DNA of 64,000 nt, taken from the NCBI GenBank assembly GCA_036874045.1, contig CM072336.1:28591001-28655000 (forward strand), given 5' to 3'. Positions 42,601 to 54,336 of this stretch are shown one piece after another. A program made the position numbers and the translations under genes. The DNA comes from Cymodocea nodosa (Eukaryota > Streptophyta > Magnoliopsida > Alismatales > Cymodoceaceae). The notes under the pieces were generated by a model, which was not told the origin of the DNA, did not search any database, and saw nothing but the letters and a program-made list of their open reading frames with translations. How positions within the stretch are numbered: the first letter of the stretch is position 1; each line of letters opens with the position of its first letter.

Positions 42601-45364
42601 TAATTGCAGATATATTTACAAAACCTTTGTATATGCAATAATTCACTAAAATTAGGAGAAATTTAAGAATTTGTTGTATGATATTAAGTGCAAATTGAAT
42701 TCTAAATATTTATCTTGTATTGTGTGTCAATTTGCTTATCACCGTAGAAAGACACCCAAGTCTCAATCAACATTTAGTAGATTACTAATATATTGAAATC
42801 ATGATAGACACACCATATATGATTTTTGGCATACCATTAGTGAAAATGGTCCATTGATTTCATAGCAAAGGTTGACCACTTAAGGCAATCGGCATACTAA
42901 ATGGAAATTCAACATATCAATTGCATGGTAGGACCATGCTAAATCTTAATTGATAAACTCTTTTATAAAGTGTTCCCTCTCTTATTTCTCTCTTCACCTC
43001 AGCCATCCACGAACTCCACTCTTTTCCAACATCTCCTCAAGCAAGTTTTGGCCAAAATTTACCCCAATTTTGAAGATGTCAAGGAAGATGATGGTTAGCA
43101 AAGGCAAAGGAAAAAAAGGAGAATCTTGAAGGCATCCAAGAAATTTAAGGAGTGAGAGAAGTGATGCTTCTCTCCATTTCAAAGATGAAAATGCCAACAA
43201 GGATGTCATAACACCATAGTGAGCTACACAGAGCAATTCAACAATTAGATGTGGAAGTTCTACAAGGAAATGAGGAGATAACTTAGGATGCACCTCCTCC
43301 ACTTCAAAATTAGCTTATACCATGTGGTTGTAATTTTATTTTGATGATATGTTCAAATTTTGATGACATGTTCATGTTGAATTTTTTTTCTCATATTTGA
43401 TATTTTAAAACTCTTGGTGTGCAAGGTCATCAAAGTCCCATGTTACACTTAACTGGATAGGCAATCAAAATTTCTTTCTTGACTTACATAACATTTTCCA
43501 TCTTAAATAGACCTAGGGAGAAACCAAATCCATTATCATAGGTGAGAAGGAATGCGTTCATGTTTGGCATCCATCTTAAGTAGAGATGAGAAGAAAATAT
43601 TGGCATGCATTCTCTTAGTTCTTTCAAAACAATTTTGACATTATGTGATTTTCTCTAGTATGTAAAATGTTTGAATGTGGTTATCTTTGAGATGTACCCA
43701 AGTGAATGGCTAGTTGATAATTTTAAGAAGAAGACATTCTAAACCAATTAGGCAAATAACAACACACCTGAGCTGGATAACTGATGTACTTTAAGGCTTC
43801 AATTCCCATTGCAGGACCAATGGTGTTGGTGATACTAGCACTCCAATAACTCCACCAAGGGGCACCACCATTGGAGGTTCGAGACCAAAGTTTAATCACT
43901 GTTCTTTAGTAAGCCATGAGTTGGTTAAGAGACATGTTAGTTCCAAAATCTAGTGATTTCATCATTCTAGCATAAGGAGATAAAGAAAGCATACTCATGA
44001 AAGACCAGACAAAGCAAATCACATTCTGTGCAAGGTTCAAAAATGCAAGGTGCTCAAACCGTTTGCCATCGGTTCCAAACTGCTTTGTAGACCTATGAAA
44101 AAAACTACCTGGTAAAAACCATAAAGTGATAGCACAGGCAGTGCAACATCAAAGAAGTAAATAATGGCAAAAATAAGATGTCTATGCAATTCTAAGTTTT
44201 CCATGAAGGTTATTGGCATGCATGTAGGTGACTTCCATGTATAATGATTTTATATTTTTTGAAATTGCATGCTAAAACACAAGGAAACCATATCATTTAA
44301 GGTAGAATTTGATGGAATGAATATAAACTTAGTCTTTGTTGATGGTAAGCATGTTTAATGACTATGGACACTAATAATTGAACATCCTTTAGGAAAATTA
44401 GATTCTGGAAATCATAACAAGAATTACCTTAATCTCATGATTTTGATCCAAACAAGAATGTAATTTTAGTTCATTGAACCATCTCTGTATTACAGAATTT
44501 GAACTTATAACAATAATGTAGATAAAATAAAGCAAACTAACAGTGTGTTTTTCAATTTTTACTTCTTACCAACCTCAAAGGTTCACACTCAAGAATAGTT
44601 ACTCCATAGATTGTTGTGATGAATGCTCCTACACAATCTCAAACGATATAAAATTTGCCATAACAACAACAGATCCACAATTTCCTTTGCAAATTAGAAC
44701 CTAAAATCACCACTTGTTATCCAAAAATCATATAGAGAAGAGTAGTATCATAGATGCCAAAATAATAAAGATCTGTCACTGTAGAAAATCTAGAATTGGT
44801 CATTCAAATTTTTTGAGCAAATAACGCAAACGAAATCGAGATTCATTCTCTCTGATGATAAGTTTTCAGAATGGAAAAGGCAATTTATTTTAAAATTGAC
44901 CATGGGATAAAGTTTTTTGATAAAATACAATGAGATAAAGTTGATAAAGTGATTGAGAACCTAATCCTACATTTACACCGATTTAAGTCTTTTGGTATGG
45001 TATCCTTGATTCAAAACAAATTTGGAATGACTCTGATAGGAGCCATTAGTGACCGTTAAGTTGATAACGAATTCAACCGTTGTTAAACACTTGGTCCATC
45101 CCTAGTTGATCCAGCACTTGTGTGATCAAGGTGACTTACCGTAACAAAAATGTCGATTATCAACGGAAAAGATATGCTACTTACCGCCACCAAACATCAA
45201 ACGCAACAAAATCAAATTGCAAACTTATAAAACCCTGCGACTCAGGAAGATTTTACTCACACAGTTTCCTGGAGGACACCCTGCGTAATGTACGCTGCCC
45301 AGATCCCGCAGACGCATACGATCAGGACGGCAAAACGTCCGAATCCGCCGTCGTACGCCACCAT
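36630..45364 (-). CDS. UTR3/UTR1: UDP-galactose/UDP-glucose transporter, ER type
   Basis: Nucleotide-sugar antiporter of the SLC35B1-like group that brings UDP-glucose and UDP-galactose into the ER, where it supports glycoprotein folding control. Seven in-phase exons: 45261-45364, 43995-44092, 43768-43898, 41499-41529, 37358-37461, 37120-37241 and 36630-37032, giving 330 aa (Arabidopsis UTR1 is 332). Landmarks are GIWAAYITQGVLQET, KRFEHLAFLNLAQ, NTIGPAMGIEALKYISYPAQ, VLAKSSKMIPVMLMGTLVYG, LNLAFDGFTNATQDSI, and FGSLANTTITTTRKF with FVSIVISSLLSGNP. It is hydrophobic throughout, as for a multi-span carrier. The C-terminus KKKKTT carries a KKXX retrieval signal. The start was chosen by the match to the family N-terminus. 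Introns 3 and 4 (2.2 and 4.0 kb) contain LTR fossils. It looks functional. Confidence 0.97.
37782..39484 (-). mobile_element. Short non-autonomous LTR element (TRIM/LARD-like) fossil
   Basis: Two related direct repeats of about 130 bp lie at 37782-37908 and 39346-39484. Each runs TG...TAACA on the plus strand and shares TAGAATATTATT-ATAAG and CTAAAA-CCT-ATACATTATT. An AGGGGAAG polypurine tract (37909-37916, minus) abuts the 3' repeat. Between them is only a leader-like pyrimidine-rich stretch with no recognisable pol. It lies within intron 4 of the transporter gene. The repeats have diverged considerably, so the insertion looks old; it is broken. Confidence 0.7.
39917..40213 (+). repeat. AT-rich minisatellite
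   Basis: About ten irregular copies of a 25-30 bp unit built from ATCATATTTTATCATTATAA and ATCATAAAA, covering nearly 300 bp in intron 4 of the transporter gene. Confidence 0.9.
40300..41231 (-). mobile_element. Second copy of the short LTR element (LTR plus leader)
   Basis: An LTR at 41110-41231 (plus strand TGGGTGGAAAATAA to AATCCTAACA, with a TATAAATAG promoter motif) is related to the pair at 37,782-39,484. Just inside it, TGGTATTAAAG (41082-41092, minus) is a decayed tRNA-iMet primer site, followed by a leader reading AAAACCCTAGCCACTATTG. No second LTR or pol was seen. It is a fossil fragment within intron 4 of the transporter gene. Confidence 0.65.
41770..42960 (+). mobile_element. Ty1/copia fossil (RT to RNase H and downstream)
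   Basis: Plus-strand remains: RT-like text near 41,870-42,070 (DETYALIAKLESTKMLLAFA) and an RNase H block at 42,397-42,603 (SDINLSKNLILHSQTKHIEI, then RHHFFRDF), followed by sequence that may be LTR. It differs from the copia family in the F2KP introns. It is broken. It lies in intron 3 of the transporter gene. Confidence 0.75.
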
Positions 45365-45711
45365 CTCTCGTCTGATCCGGTGGGGAAGGGACAGAGGGAA
45401 GAACACGGGAGTGAAACCGAAAAACAACACGACACGGTTTATTTTATTGGAAAAAAAAAACACAACACCGGTGTATAGCGTGCGTTGTATGGAGTCCACG
45501 TAGCGATAGATGACTGGTGGTTAAGAACCAAGGGAGGTTCCCATTGGCCAGTATGACGTGGATGGCTTGTACGTCTTGCTGTTTTGGGAATTTTTACGAT
45601 ATTCACGTATAAAATAATAGTCATCGGTAGATAATTATGTATTTTTTTAGTCTCATCATCGTGCTTTTAATTTAATGATCAAGGTTTAAAACTTTTGGTA
45701 CGGCACCCCTC
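45365..45711 (-). promoter_or_regulatory. Upstream region of the transporter gene
   Basis: Gene-free DNA 5' of the transporter start. No specific promoter motif is claimed. GC content drops sharply after about 45,560. Confidence 0.4.
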
Positions 45712-48010
45712 AGATTATAGGTGCAATGAACCAGGTCGGGTCGGACCGATTCAAAAAAATAAAAGTATGTATGGGCTATGGGTCGGACCAGGCTGACTTG
45801 GAAAAATTATAAATTTTTTCAGAACGGTCGAGTCCAGCCCGTAGGCAACCTTTGAAGTTTTTATAATTTTTATAATAAAATAATATAAAAAATTTCGATC
45901 TAATAGAAGTTCTTCGACTTGACTTAGAGGTATCAATGGTTGAGTTATGTTGAACTGGTCCAGCCCAAAAAGTAGCACCTTATTCAGACTGCGAGTTGGG
46001 TTAGACTGAGTCAAAAAAATTTTACAATAGTTCAATTTGACTTGAAATTTTTTAAGATATCTTAATTTAATTTGAAATGTTTTTGAGACAACCTGGTCTG
46101 ACCTATAGTTTGGTTGAGTGGCTGCCTAGGTCACTTGTTTTTATATTTTTTATTTTTTTATTTTTACGTTGTTCTCACCAAAGTTTGACTTTAATCTGAT
46201 TAATATAAGTTTTTTTTCTTTGATCAAATTGAAGTTTTTTATTCTTTTGTTCAGTTAGATTGTGTCTCACCTTTGATCAGATTGATTTTTTTTTTATTTT
46301 TTCATCAATCTAATCGTTTAACTATTTTTTTATTTTTATTTATTTTTTTCTTTGGTCCAACTAACTGAAGTTTTTTATTTTTTACTTTAGTCAGACCGAA
46401 GTGTAACTTCAATCCAACTGAAGTTTTTTATTTTTTTATTTTTTTCAGTTAGACGAATGTTTTTTATTTTTTCATCGATTTGATCGTATATCACCTTTAG
46501 TTAAATTGAAGTTATTTTATTATTATTTTTATTAGTCTAATTATATCTCACTTTTGGTCAGACTCAAGATTTTTTTTATTATCTTTTCATTTATTTTTTT
46601 GATTTTAAATTAAAAGAAATAAAAATAAAAAATTACAAAATTATCTAATAATCAATTCATTATTCAAACACATTATTTTATTTATAAATATATGAACATT
46701 AAACATAAGTCATCATTTATTCATTACATTAAAATCAATATCAAGATATCATCAACTCACCATTCATGATTCATCATCCATCAACACATTCAAATACAAG
46801 TCATAAAGTTAAAATAAATATTTTATTTCTAAATTCAAATTAGAAAATACATTATTTTTGTAAGTACATTAAATATATTTACATTTAATGTATATAATTA
46901 AATTTAAATATTTAAATTTATAAATTCAACAATGAAATCATCTTTCTATTACTGTCCACGAATATGAACAAACTCCTAATATTTAACACACATTAATGTT
47001 TCTAAAATATCATCTTTTAATCTTACTCTTCTATCATCTAATATATTATCACTAATATTAAATGTCTGTTCATATGCTATAGAATAAGTTGGAATTGTTA
47101 GTAAATCTTTAGCTATTAATGATAAAATAAGAAATGTGCGTTTTTATATTTTCCACCAATTTATTACATCAAAATTTAGAAAATCATGATTATCTCTTAT
47201 TAAATAGCTATGATTAGTATTATTAAAATTATTTAATTCTTTCATATTTGTTACATTAAAATCACTATATTCATCATCAAATAAACTATAATCAATTATT
47301 GATGATGATGACGATGGTTGTGAAAAATATGATATTTTGTATTTGTTGTTGTGTTTAATATTTTATAACATACATATCAAACATATTATTTAATTTTTCT
47401 TCTACATTTTCAACTATTACATCAAGTTCTATGTTTAAACAAGTTTGTATTACATTTATTAATTTTTTAACTTTTATTTTAGTTATAGGATCTAAACAAG
47501 CTTTAATGTATATAAGAGAGGTATCTTATTCCAATATTTTTAAAAAATTTCTTTCATTTTTAAAACTATAGGTGCAAAAAATGGATAATTACTATAAATA
47601 TTAAAAATTCTTGTAATATTATATAAGTGGTGGATTGCATAAACATATGTACAATAATATATTCCTAATAAATGTTCTGTTGCATTATAAAATGATTTTA
47701 AAAATTCAATAAAACAATTAGTTATTGTAAAATCATTTCCATCTAGTGGTGTTGTATTATCATCTATTCTACCATTATAATAAGTTTTTATAGCTTCTTT
47801 ATAAGGTAAAAAATTATTTAACATTAAATATAATGAATTCTACATATAAGAAACATCCATTATAAATGTTTTATGTGGTAATTGAAATGAATCACATATG
47901 TGATTAAATTTTTGTTGTCATCTACCACTAGATAAAATGTAACCTAATGTAATTCTAATATTTTCTAGAAAATGTTTTAATTCTTCGACACCTACTTGAA
48001 CTATAAACAT
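45712..48010 (-). mobile_element. hAT-family DNA transposon remnant
   Basis: Minus-strand decayed hAT transposase (46,960-48,010). Clear family blocks are YLMLNNFLPYKEAIKTYYN and IEFLKSFYNATEHLL (DUF4413-like), then FDVINWWKI, LSLIAKDLLTIPTYSIAYEQ and ILDDRRVRLKDDILETLM (the C-terminal dimerisation region). In-frame stops interrupt it, including one just after MCVKY, and the N-terminal half is missing, cut at the junction near 48,010. The flank at 45,712-46,140 repeats GGTCGGACC-like units, as do many hAT ends, and 46,140-46,620 is a T-rich stretch with repeated TTTTTTATTTTT and CAATCTAATCG units. Confidence 0.8.
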
Positions 48011-48011
48011 C

Positions 48012-48760
48012 TAGAATGACTTAAAGGACACTAAAGTAAATGTTCAGATAATTATGAAGCTAAGTATCCGAAAGTCAGACATTTAAGTGGATGTTCGGAT
48101 AGTTAAAAAGTCAAATATCTGAAAGATAGTGACTTAAGTGGATCTTCGGATAGTTAAACAGTAATCATCCAAAAGTCATGAGTTTTTCAGAAGGCTACAA
48201 CTATAATATTCTGAAGTGACTAAAGAGATACTTAAATGAGTTTTTGGATACTTAAGACAGTAATTATCCAAAAGACAATCAATTTTTGGAAAGTTAACAA
48301 TAGAAACTTCTGAATGGATTGAGAGAGATGCAAGTGGATTTTCGGACAGTTAAGTCTGTAACTATCCAAAAGATCGAATCTCTCCAAACAATTAGCTTGC
48401 TACAGTACTGCCTGTTATGACAAATGAAGAAAGAAGAATTTTCTTTAAATAGTTAAGCTTTGTAACTATTCGAAGTGTTGCAGATTTCAAAAAGATAGGA
48501 AGATAAAGCTCCGAAATTGAGAGTTCCTTTTCCAAAGTATTTTCTCTCTACTGTAATGGCTCAAGTGTAATTAAAGGTTTATTAACCCTAGGTTGGGTAG
48601 TATATAAACCTTTATGATGTTGTAAAACATGCGATTGATTGTGTTGAAGCTCAAAGAAGAATCTCCAACTCTCTGTGGATGTAGGTTGTTGCCGAACCAC
48701 GTAAATATTGTGTCTTCAGTGTTCTTTCTTCCTCTTCCTCTTCACTTCCTAGTTTCAGTG
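48012..48760 (+). repeat. LTR-like block related to the solo LTR at 22-24 kb
   Basis: It repeats GTTCGGATAGTTA and AACTATCCGAAAG-like units with the same motif logic as the solo LTR at 22157-24084. It then has TTGAAGCTCAAAGAAGAATC and GCCGAACCACGTAAAT, a typical 3' end of a plant LTR. The left edge truncates the hAT remnant and the right edge abuts telomere-like repeat. Complete ends were not found. Confidence 0.6.
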
Positions 48761-48796
48761 AGTTTAGGGTTAGGGTTTAGAGTTTAGAGTTTAGGG
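48761..48796 (+). repeat. Degenerate telomere repeat at the LINE-1 3' end
   Basis: Five units of the TTTAGGG type (two perfect TTTAGGG, one TTAGGG, TTTAGAG variants) directly join the poly(T) that is the antisense of the LINE poly(A). Confidence 0.9.
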
Positions 48797-51700
48797 TTTT
48801 TTTTTTTATTATTATATAACTTCTATCCTTTACATTCATTAGAGGATAGTCCTGCAAATAAAAGAGAAACCAAGTAAAACTTGGCTAGGAAGCAAAGTAC
48901 AAGAATTGCTAGAATAAAATGATCATGTGAAGAAATTTTATCGAAAATTTTCTTTGATTCAACCGAAAAAAATTTCGGTGAAACTGAGGTTCCAAAACGG
49001 TCGAACCGTCAAACTGATTAACGGTTGAACCGAAGAGTGAGGAAAAATGATGGCAGATCGGTGAGACCGTACATGGGGTTCGGTTCGATCGGAGAAGACA
49101 CAATCTAACCGTAGATTCTATGCGGTCAAACCGAATCACCGAAGAGTTTGGTAAAACCGTCGAATTAACGGTTAAACCTAAGAACTAGAGATTCTGTTGA
49201 GGAATCGGTGAGACTATATCTGAGGTTTGGTTCAATCGGACAAGACACGGTAAAATCGTAGACCCAAGGCAGTCAAACCGACATATTGATGATTTAGCCG
49301 ATACGACTGAAATAAAGGGTTCAATGTGAACAGGGGTAAGTCGGAAAAGTCTATGATCGCTGTCAAACCTTGAAAATTAGGGGCATTTATTCCGATGTCT
49401 CTTTGCAGGCGGCGAGCGATTGTATCCTCGTAAGTTGTGACATATAGTCTGTAGAACTTGAAATTTAAGCGCTAGATCATTTAATCTCTCGGATATTGAA
49501 GCCTTGGATATAATAAATAATCTAGGATATAATAGAAGAAGAGTTAGGCTTTTTATTGCCAAATATTATCTCACATATGTGTTTCCACAAACTCTAAAGT
49601 GTAATAGGTGTTAGATATTCCAATTGGTAATCCTGTCAATATTGAGAAGATTTTTGAGCCAATTTACCAACTATTTAACAAAATTGTAGTCGTAAAAAAT
49701 ATGTTGGATTGTTTCTGAAGAATTGTTGCAAAAATTGCACATAGATGGAAGATAATATCCAACCTGAGTCCAAATATCATCCACATGAATGATATTTTTG
49801 TTTAATTTCCACAAGAAAATAGATATTTTTGTGGGTATCTGAGTAGACCACATGTATTGGAGCTTATAATCTTGATGGTGATGTACTAGCACTAAATTCC
49901 AAGCTGTTTTGATCGAAAATTTTTGCCTGTGTAGTGCGCTTGAAGCCTGTAATAAATGTTTATAGTTTCTCCAACTACTGTTGAACATTCTATTGATATT
50001 ATTGCTATTGCATCCCTCTGTTATTTGATCCATTGACCCATATATAGCATTAATGGCTTCCGCCCAGATACTTATGTTATCTAGAATTTTTTTGATTTGC
50101 TTTAATCTGAAAGCTGTGATCTGATCTCTCGTATTTCTGATATCAAGTCCATTCTCAGTAATAGGTCTAGCAATTTTACTCCATGAAAGCCAATGAAAAT
50201 TCTTTTTGGTATTGTCTCCAGACCAAAAAAATTTAGCACAAATGGAATTGATTCTGTTTATGATACCCAATGGAAAGGGAATAGCACATAAAGTGTGTAT
50301 AGGGATAGAATTTAGAACATGCTTTATCAGCATTAATCTACCTCCTTGATTGAGAAATCTTGCCTTCCAATCTGCCATTTTATTTTATATCTTATCAATC
50401 AGATATTGGAAAATTTTTATCTTAGGTTGTCCTTTAAAAATAGGACAACCTAAGTAAATGAAAGGCCAATCACTTTGCTTGCAGCCTAGAGTATCTTCTA
50501 TGAATGCTATTCGATGTGCTGGGCTTTTCTTTGAGACAAAGAAGTTGCTTTTTTCATAATTTTTTTTATGGCCTATAGTCATTTCATATTTCTTTAGGAT
50601 ATCTATGACTTTTTGTAGCATTGACTTCCTACCATTTAGGAATAGAAGGGCATCATCTGCAAAAAGCAAGTGAGAAATGCGCCAATGTCTGTTTTGACAT
50701 TTATAAGGTACATAGCTTGGTTCATGTTGCAGCTTGAGGAGTGCTCTACCCCGCAGTTCTTCAGTTATAATAAATAAGAAAGGTGAGAGTGGATCACCTT
50801 ATCGAAGTCCTCTAGATGGATAGAAAAATTGTGTGGGAGCTCCATTAAACAACACCAACGTAGGGTTGTTAGAAATGCAATTTGAGATAATGTTTATGAT
50901 TTTGGAATCAAAACCAAATACTTTGAGAGTATGAAAAATAACATTTCAATTCATTCTATCAAAAGCTTTTTCCATATCTAATTTGACAATAAGATTACCT
51001 CCCCGATGGCCTTGATCAATATATTTAATCAATTCTTGTGCTAAGGAAATGTTATCATGTATGCTTCTTTCCTTGATGAAAGCTGCTTGAGTAGGAGATA
51101 TCATAAGTGTAATCACTTTGGATATTCTATTGGCAATAATTTTGGCAATGATCTTGTAAGAGATATTACATAAGCTGATAGGCCAAAAATTTGCAAAGTT
51201 TCCTGGTTGCTTTCTTTTGGGGATCAAAGCAATATATGTAGTTTTCCATTTATTGTTTAGTTTTGCACCTGTAAAGAAGTACTGTATAGCAGCACAAAAA
51301 TCTGTACTAATTACCTCCTAAAATTTCATATAGAATTCTGTTGTAAAACCATCAGACCCGGGGGCTTTATTATTGAGAAGAGAGGCTAAAACATCTTTGA
51401 TTTCAGCAATAGTAGGAATTTCCCATAAGCACTTATTGTGACTTTCATTTAAAACTCTAGGAATATTATCAAACAAGCTTTGATCCTCATTAACTTGTTG
51501 AAAATGTAATAATTTTGAAAAATAATTTTTACCTTTCTTTTTAATTTGATCTTTGTCTTCACTGTCAGTAGTTCCTACATACAAACATTTGAAATGATCT
51601 TTCAAATTTCTCCGTTTGATAAGTTGATGGAAAAATCTTGTATTTCTATTCAGTTCTAACAGCTAATTAATGTGTGAACTTTGTTTCATTAGACTTGATT

Positions 51701-54325
51701 GTTGGACTGTATTCTTTATAAACTTCTCTTTGAGATTGAAAACAATAGAGTTATTTTCCAACGTACAAGTCTGAGGCTCTTTTTGAAAATTCTACTCTAA
51801 AGAATGAATTTGATTCAATATATTCTGTTCCTCAGTAAAGATATTTCCCACAATATTTCTGTTCCAACTTATGAGAGTTTTCTTAAGTAACTTGAGCTTT
51901 GCACTAAAATTTGTAATTGGATTTTGGAATTGTGCACTGCACCAGACATTGCTGACAATATGATTGAGATCATCATAAGTTAACTAAAAGTTTTTAAATT
52001 TGAATGATCTCAGGCCCCAACCTTTGATATTTTTATTATGAATCCAGATATAAGCATGGTTTGAGCAAATTCGTTCACCATAAGTAATCTCATCTTTGAA
52101 TTGTTCAAACAGAGAGAGATTCATCAAAATGCGGTCTAACCTTGCAAATTTTCTGTTGTTACCTGTTCTATTGTTGCACTAGGAAAACAAGTCTCCAGAA
52201 TGAACGGGCTCTATGAGTTGGTTTTGATTTATGAAATCATTAAATTCCTATCTTGTCGACTGATGGATATGAATATTATTTTGTACTTCATCGTTATGTC
52301 TAGTAACATTGAAATCTCCTCCAATCATCCACAGGCAGTGTGCAGTCTTTGTACTCAATTCAATTAAATAATCTCATAGATTTCTATGAATATTCTGATT
52401 ACATGAAGCATAAATCACCAAAACAACTAAATATTGATAAGAAGAATTTGAAACCTTGTAGGTAATGGCTTGCGGGTGTGACTCCCAAAGCTGTATATCC
52501 AAATTATCAAATTAAAAAGCACAAATCTTTGAATTACCATAATGATAATTCCAATTTATATTGTCTGTAAATTTTTGAGAATCATCTTCGAACATAAAGT
52601 GTTACTGGATGAATATTATTTGTAATTTATGCTTCTCTATAAGACTTTTGACAAAATTGTGGGTTGATTTATTGACCAACTCTCGACAATTCCAAAATAA
52701 TATATTCATTCTTACCGATTCAAAGCCACTTCAATCTTACAAGGACGTAAGACTGATACTCTACGAGGATTCGGAGTCATGAATGAGCTGTAATTTTTTC
52801 TATCTTAGTCGTGTACTTTGTCTTTTGGACAAACAATTCATATTGATTTTCTGTATTGGAGTTTCTGCTTCCTCGTCTGCTGAATCTAACATAAGCTTCT
52901 TTGAATATGAAGATTCTTCATCTGAATTTGATTCCATACCTTTGTTTTTTAATTTTTCTTTTAAAATCTGTAAAGCAAGATTTTGAAAAGACTCTTGTCT
53001 CGGTTTAACTGTAGAAATACCCGGTTGAACCTGATTCAAAGTTGCGTCGAAAGCCTAGTTTGAGGCTTCCGATGCGATCACTGCTATAGCGTGTTGTCAA
53101 GTTGCACTACCAGTTGCGGTTGCGTGTCTAACAACACCTTTGGCAGATTTTCCACCACCTTCTCTAATGCTTCAGCACTGCAAATAGAGGTTGCGTGTCT
53201 GGCATTCTCTAGAGCCCCTGCAGGTGCTAAGGCTACGTGTCTTGGAGAGAGAGACTATGGAACGGTTTGCGATAAATCCTTCTATGTCAGAGGGTTGTCA
53301 GTTGGTTGATTTGATACGATTTTTCCGGTGTTGGCTTGTTGAGAATTTCTGATCTTCGTAGATTTTTTGTGTGAAACCACCTTTCACGTACTGTTATTTC
53401 CATCCGTATTTTTCTAAATTGTCGAAGGACCTGCATTGTCAAAAGCAGCTTTCTTTTTGCATTGTTGAGCTGTGTGCCTGATTTTGCAGTAGTGAGTGTA
53501 GAATTTTGGCTCAAAAGGATATAAAAATTTTTAAACGATGATTTCTCCTCCGTTGTCGATGGTGATTGAGCGTGGGAGAGGCTTCGACAAATCCATCTCA
53601 ACACAGATTGCTAGCAGCCCTAGCCTTGTAAAATTGCAGACGTCTTTATGAGCACAAAGGTATTTACCAAGAAGTTTGGCGATGGATTTTATGGCTCCCG
53701 GAGTGTGGAGATGTGCACGAAGATGAGGTAGGTGAACCCATATTGGAGCCCAAATTGCTTCCATTCTAGGTGAAAAGGAGACCAATGAAAAACAGACATT
53801 CTTCTCCCTTTAATGCTCTAGTTATCCTTAACCCTAAACCCTAAAAAATGTTTATGACTTTGAAAATGTAAAAGTACATACCGGTTATCCAAAGCTGTTG
53901 GAAAAACTCCTTTAGAAATGTTAAGTGTAGCCTTGATACCTTCAAGAATGGAGTGGAGATCAGGCCGTTGACCTGCAAATCTCCCAAGCAGCGTGTGTTG
54001 AAAAGGAGCTGCCAGATTTGAAACTTCTTCATTGGAGAAAGATATTTTGAGTTGGCCTTCCACCGAGATAGGGTCTCTGACCGGGATCTCAGGAAATGAG
54101 GGAGAAACAAAATGCTCACGGATAGTAGTTGCGAAAGAAGGACGAGGTGAGTCCTTTTGCCAAGCACTAGGGTTGACAAAAGGAGGAGGATCTCCTAAGA
54201 TCTCCATCGGAGCAGGTGGCAGATCATCCGCCATGGAATCTCAAGGAAAAAAGCTCCAAATCTCTTGACAAAAAGTCGCCTAGAGAAGCTCTGCTTAGAG
54301 AGACAGTAGAGGGGAAGAATGAGTT
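48797..54325 (-). mobile_element. L1-type LINE copy 1, full-length but dead
   Basis: About 5.5 kb in minus-strand order: 5' leader (54,235-54,325); ORF1 from MADDLPPAPMEILGDPP (54,234), a DUF4283-like gag protein with ENA text PRMEAIWAPIWVHLPHL and a decayed zinc knuckle in which two Cys are replaced (YTHYCKIRHTAQQC); ORF2 endonuclease (about 52,710-51,900); RT (50,946-51,227 TQAAFIKERSIHDN, LDMEKAFDRM; 50,385-50,669 LFADDALLFLNGRKSML); zf-RVT region (49,671-50,378); a 3' region rich in CGGT-N3-ACCG; a stem-loop; and poly(A). Many stops and frame changes in both ORFs show it is inactive. Telomere-type repeat lies at both ends. Confidence 0.9.
53287..54234 (-). pseudogene. ORF1 (DUF4283/zinc-knuckle gag) of LINE copy 1, broken
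   Basis: An RNA-binding gag-like protein of plant L1 elements. It starts MADDLPPAP and contains LDNRYVLLHFQSHKHF (DUF4283 strand-helix region), then after a stop and a frame change FSPRMEAIWAPIWVHLPHLRAH, CNFTRLGLLAICVEMDLSKP, and a knuckle missing two of its ligand Cys. The matching part of copy 3 is intact, which shows the direction of decay. Confidence 0.85.
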
Positions 54326-54336
54326 TGGGTTTAGGG
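54326..54336 (+). repeat. Short telomere-repeat junction (LINE-1 5' end / SINE 3' end)
   Basis: GGGTTTAGGG between the 5' end of LINE copy 1 and the poly(T) of the 5S-headed element. It could also be read as a telo-box in the LINE leader. Confidence 0.75.

Noticed and set aside
42994-43302. 102-codon minus-strand ORF in a transporter intron
   Set aside because: No domain, a Leu-rich shadow of plus-strand Lys-rich text downstream of a copia fossil.
45122-45503. Plus-strand ORFs over transporter exon 1
   Set aside because: Shadows of the GC-rich first exon and leader of the minus-strand gene.
49075-49095. GGTTCGATC in the LINE 3' region as a tRNA B box
   Set aside because: No A box or cloverleaf could be found around it. 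It is one of the CGGT...ACCG-type variants.
52783-53309. Plus-strand ORFs within LINE copy 1
   Set aside because: Antisense to the ORF1 C-terminus and linker; no independent domain.
53826-53850. Telomere-like CCTTAACCCTAAACCCTAAA inside LINE copy 1 ORF1
   Set aside because: The orientation is opposite to the junction repeats, and the stretch translates as a slightly mutated DUF4283 segment (FL-R-V-KDN), so it is most likely decayed coding sequence that happens to look telomeric.
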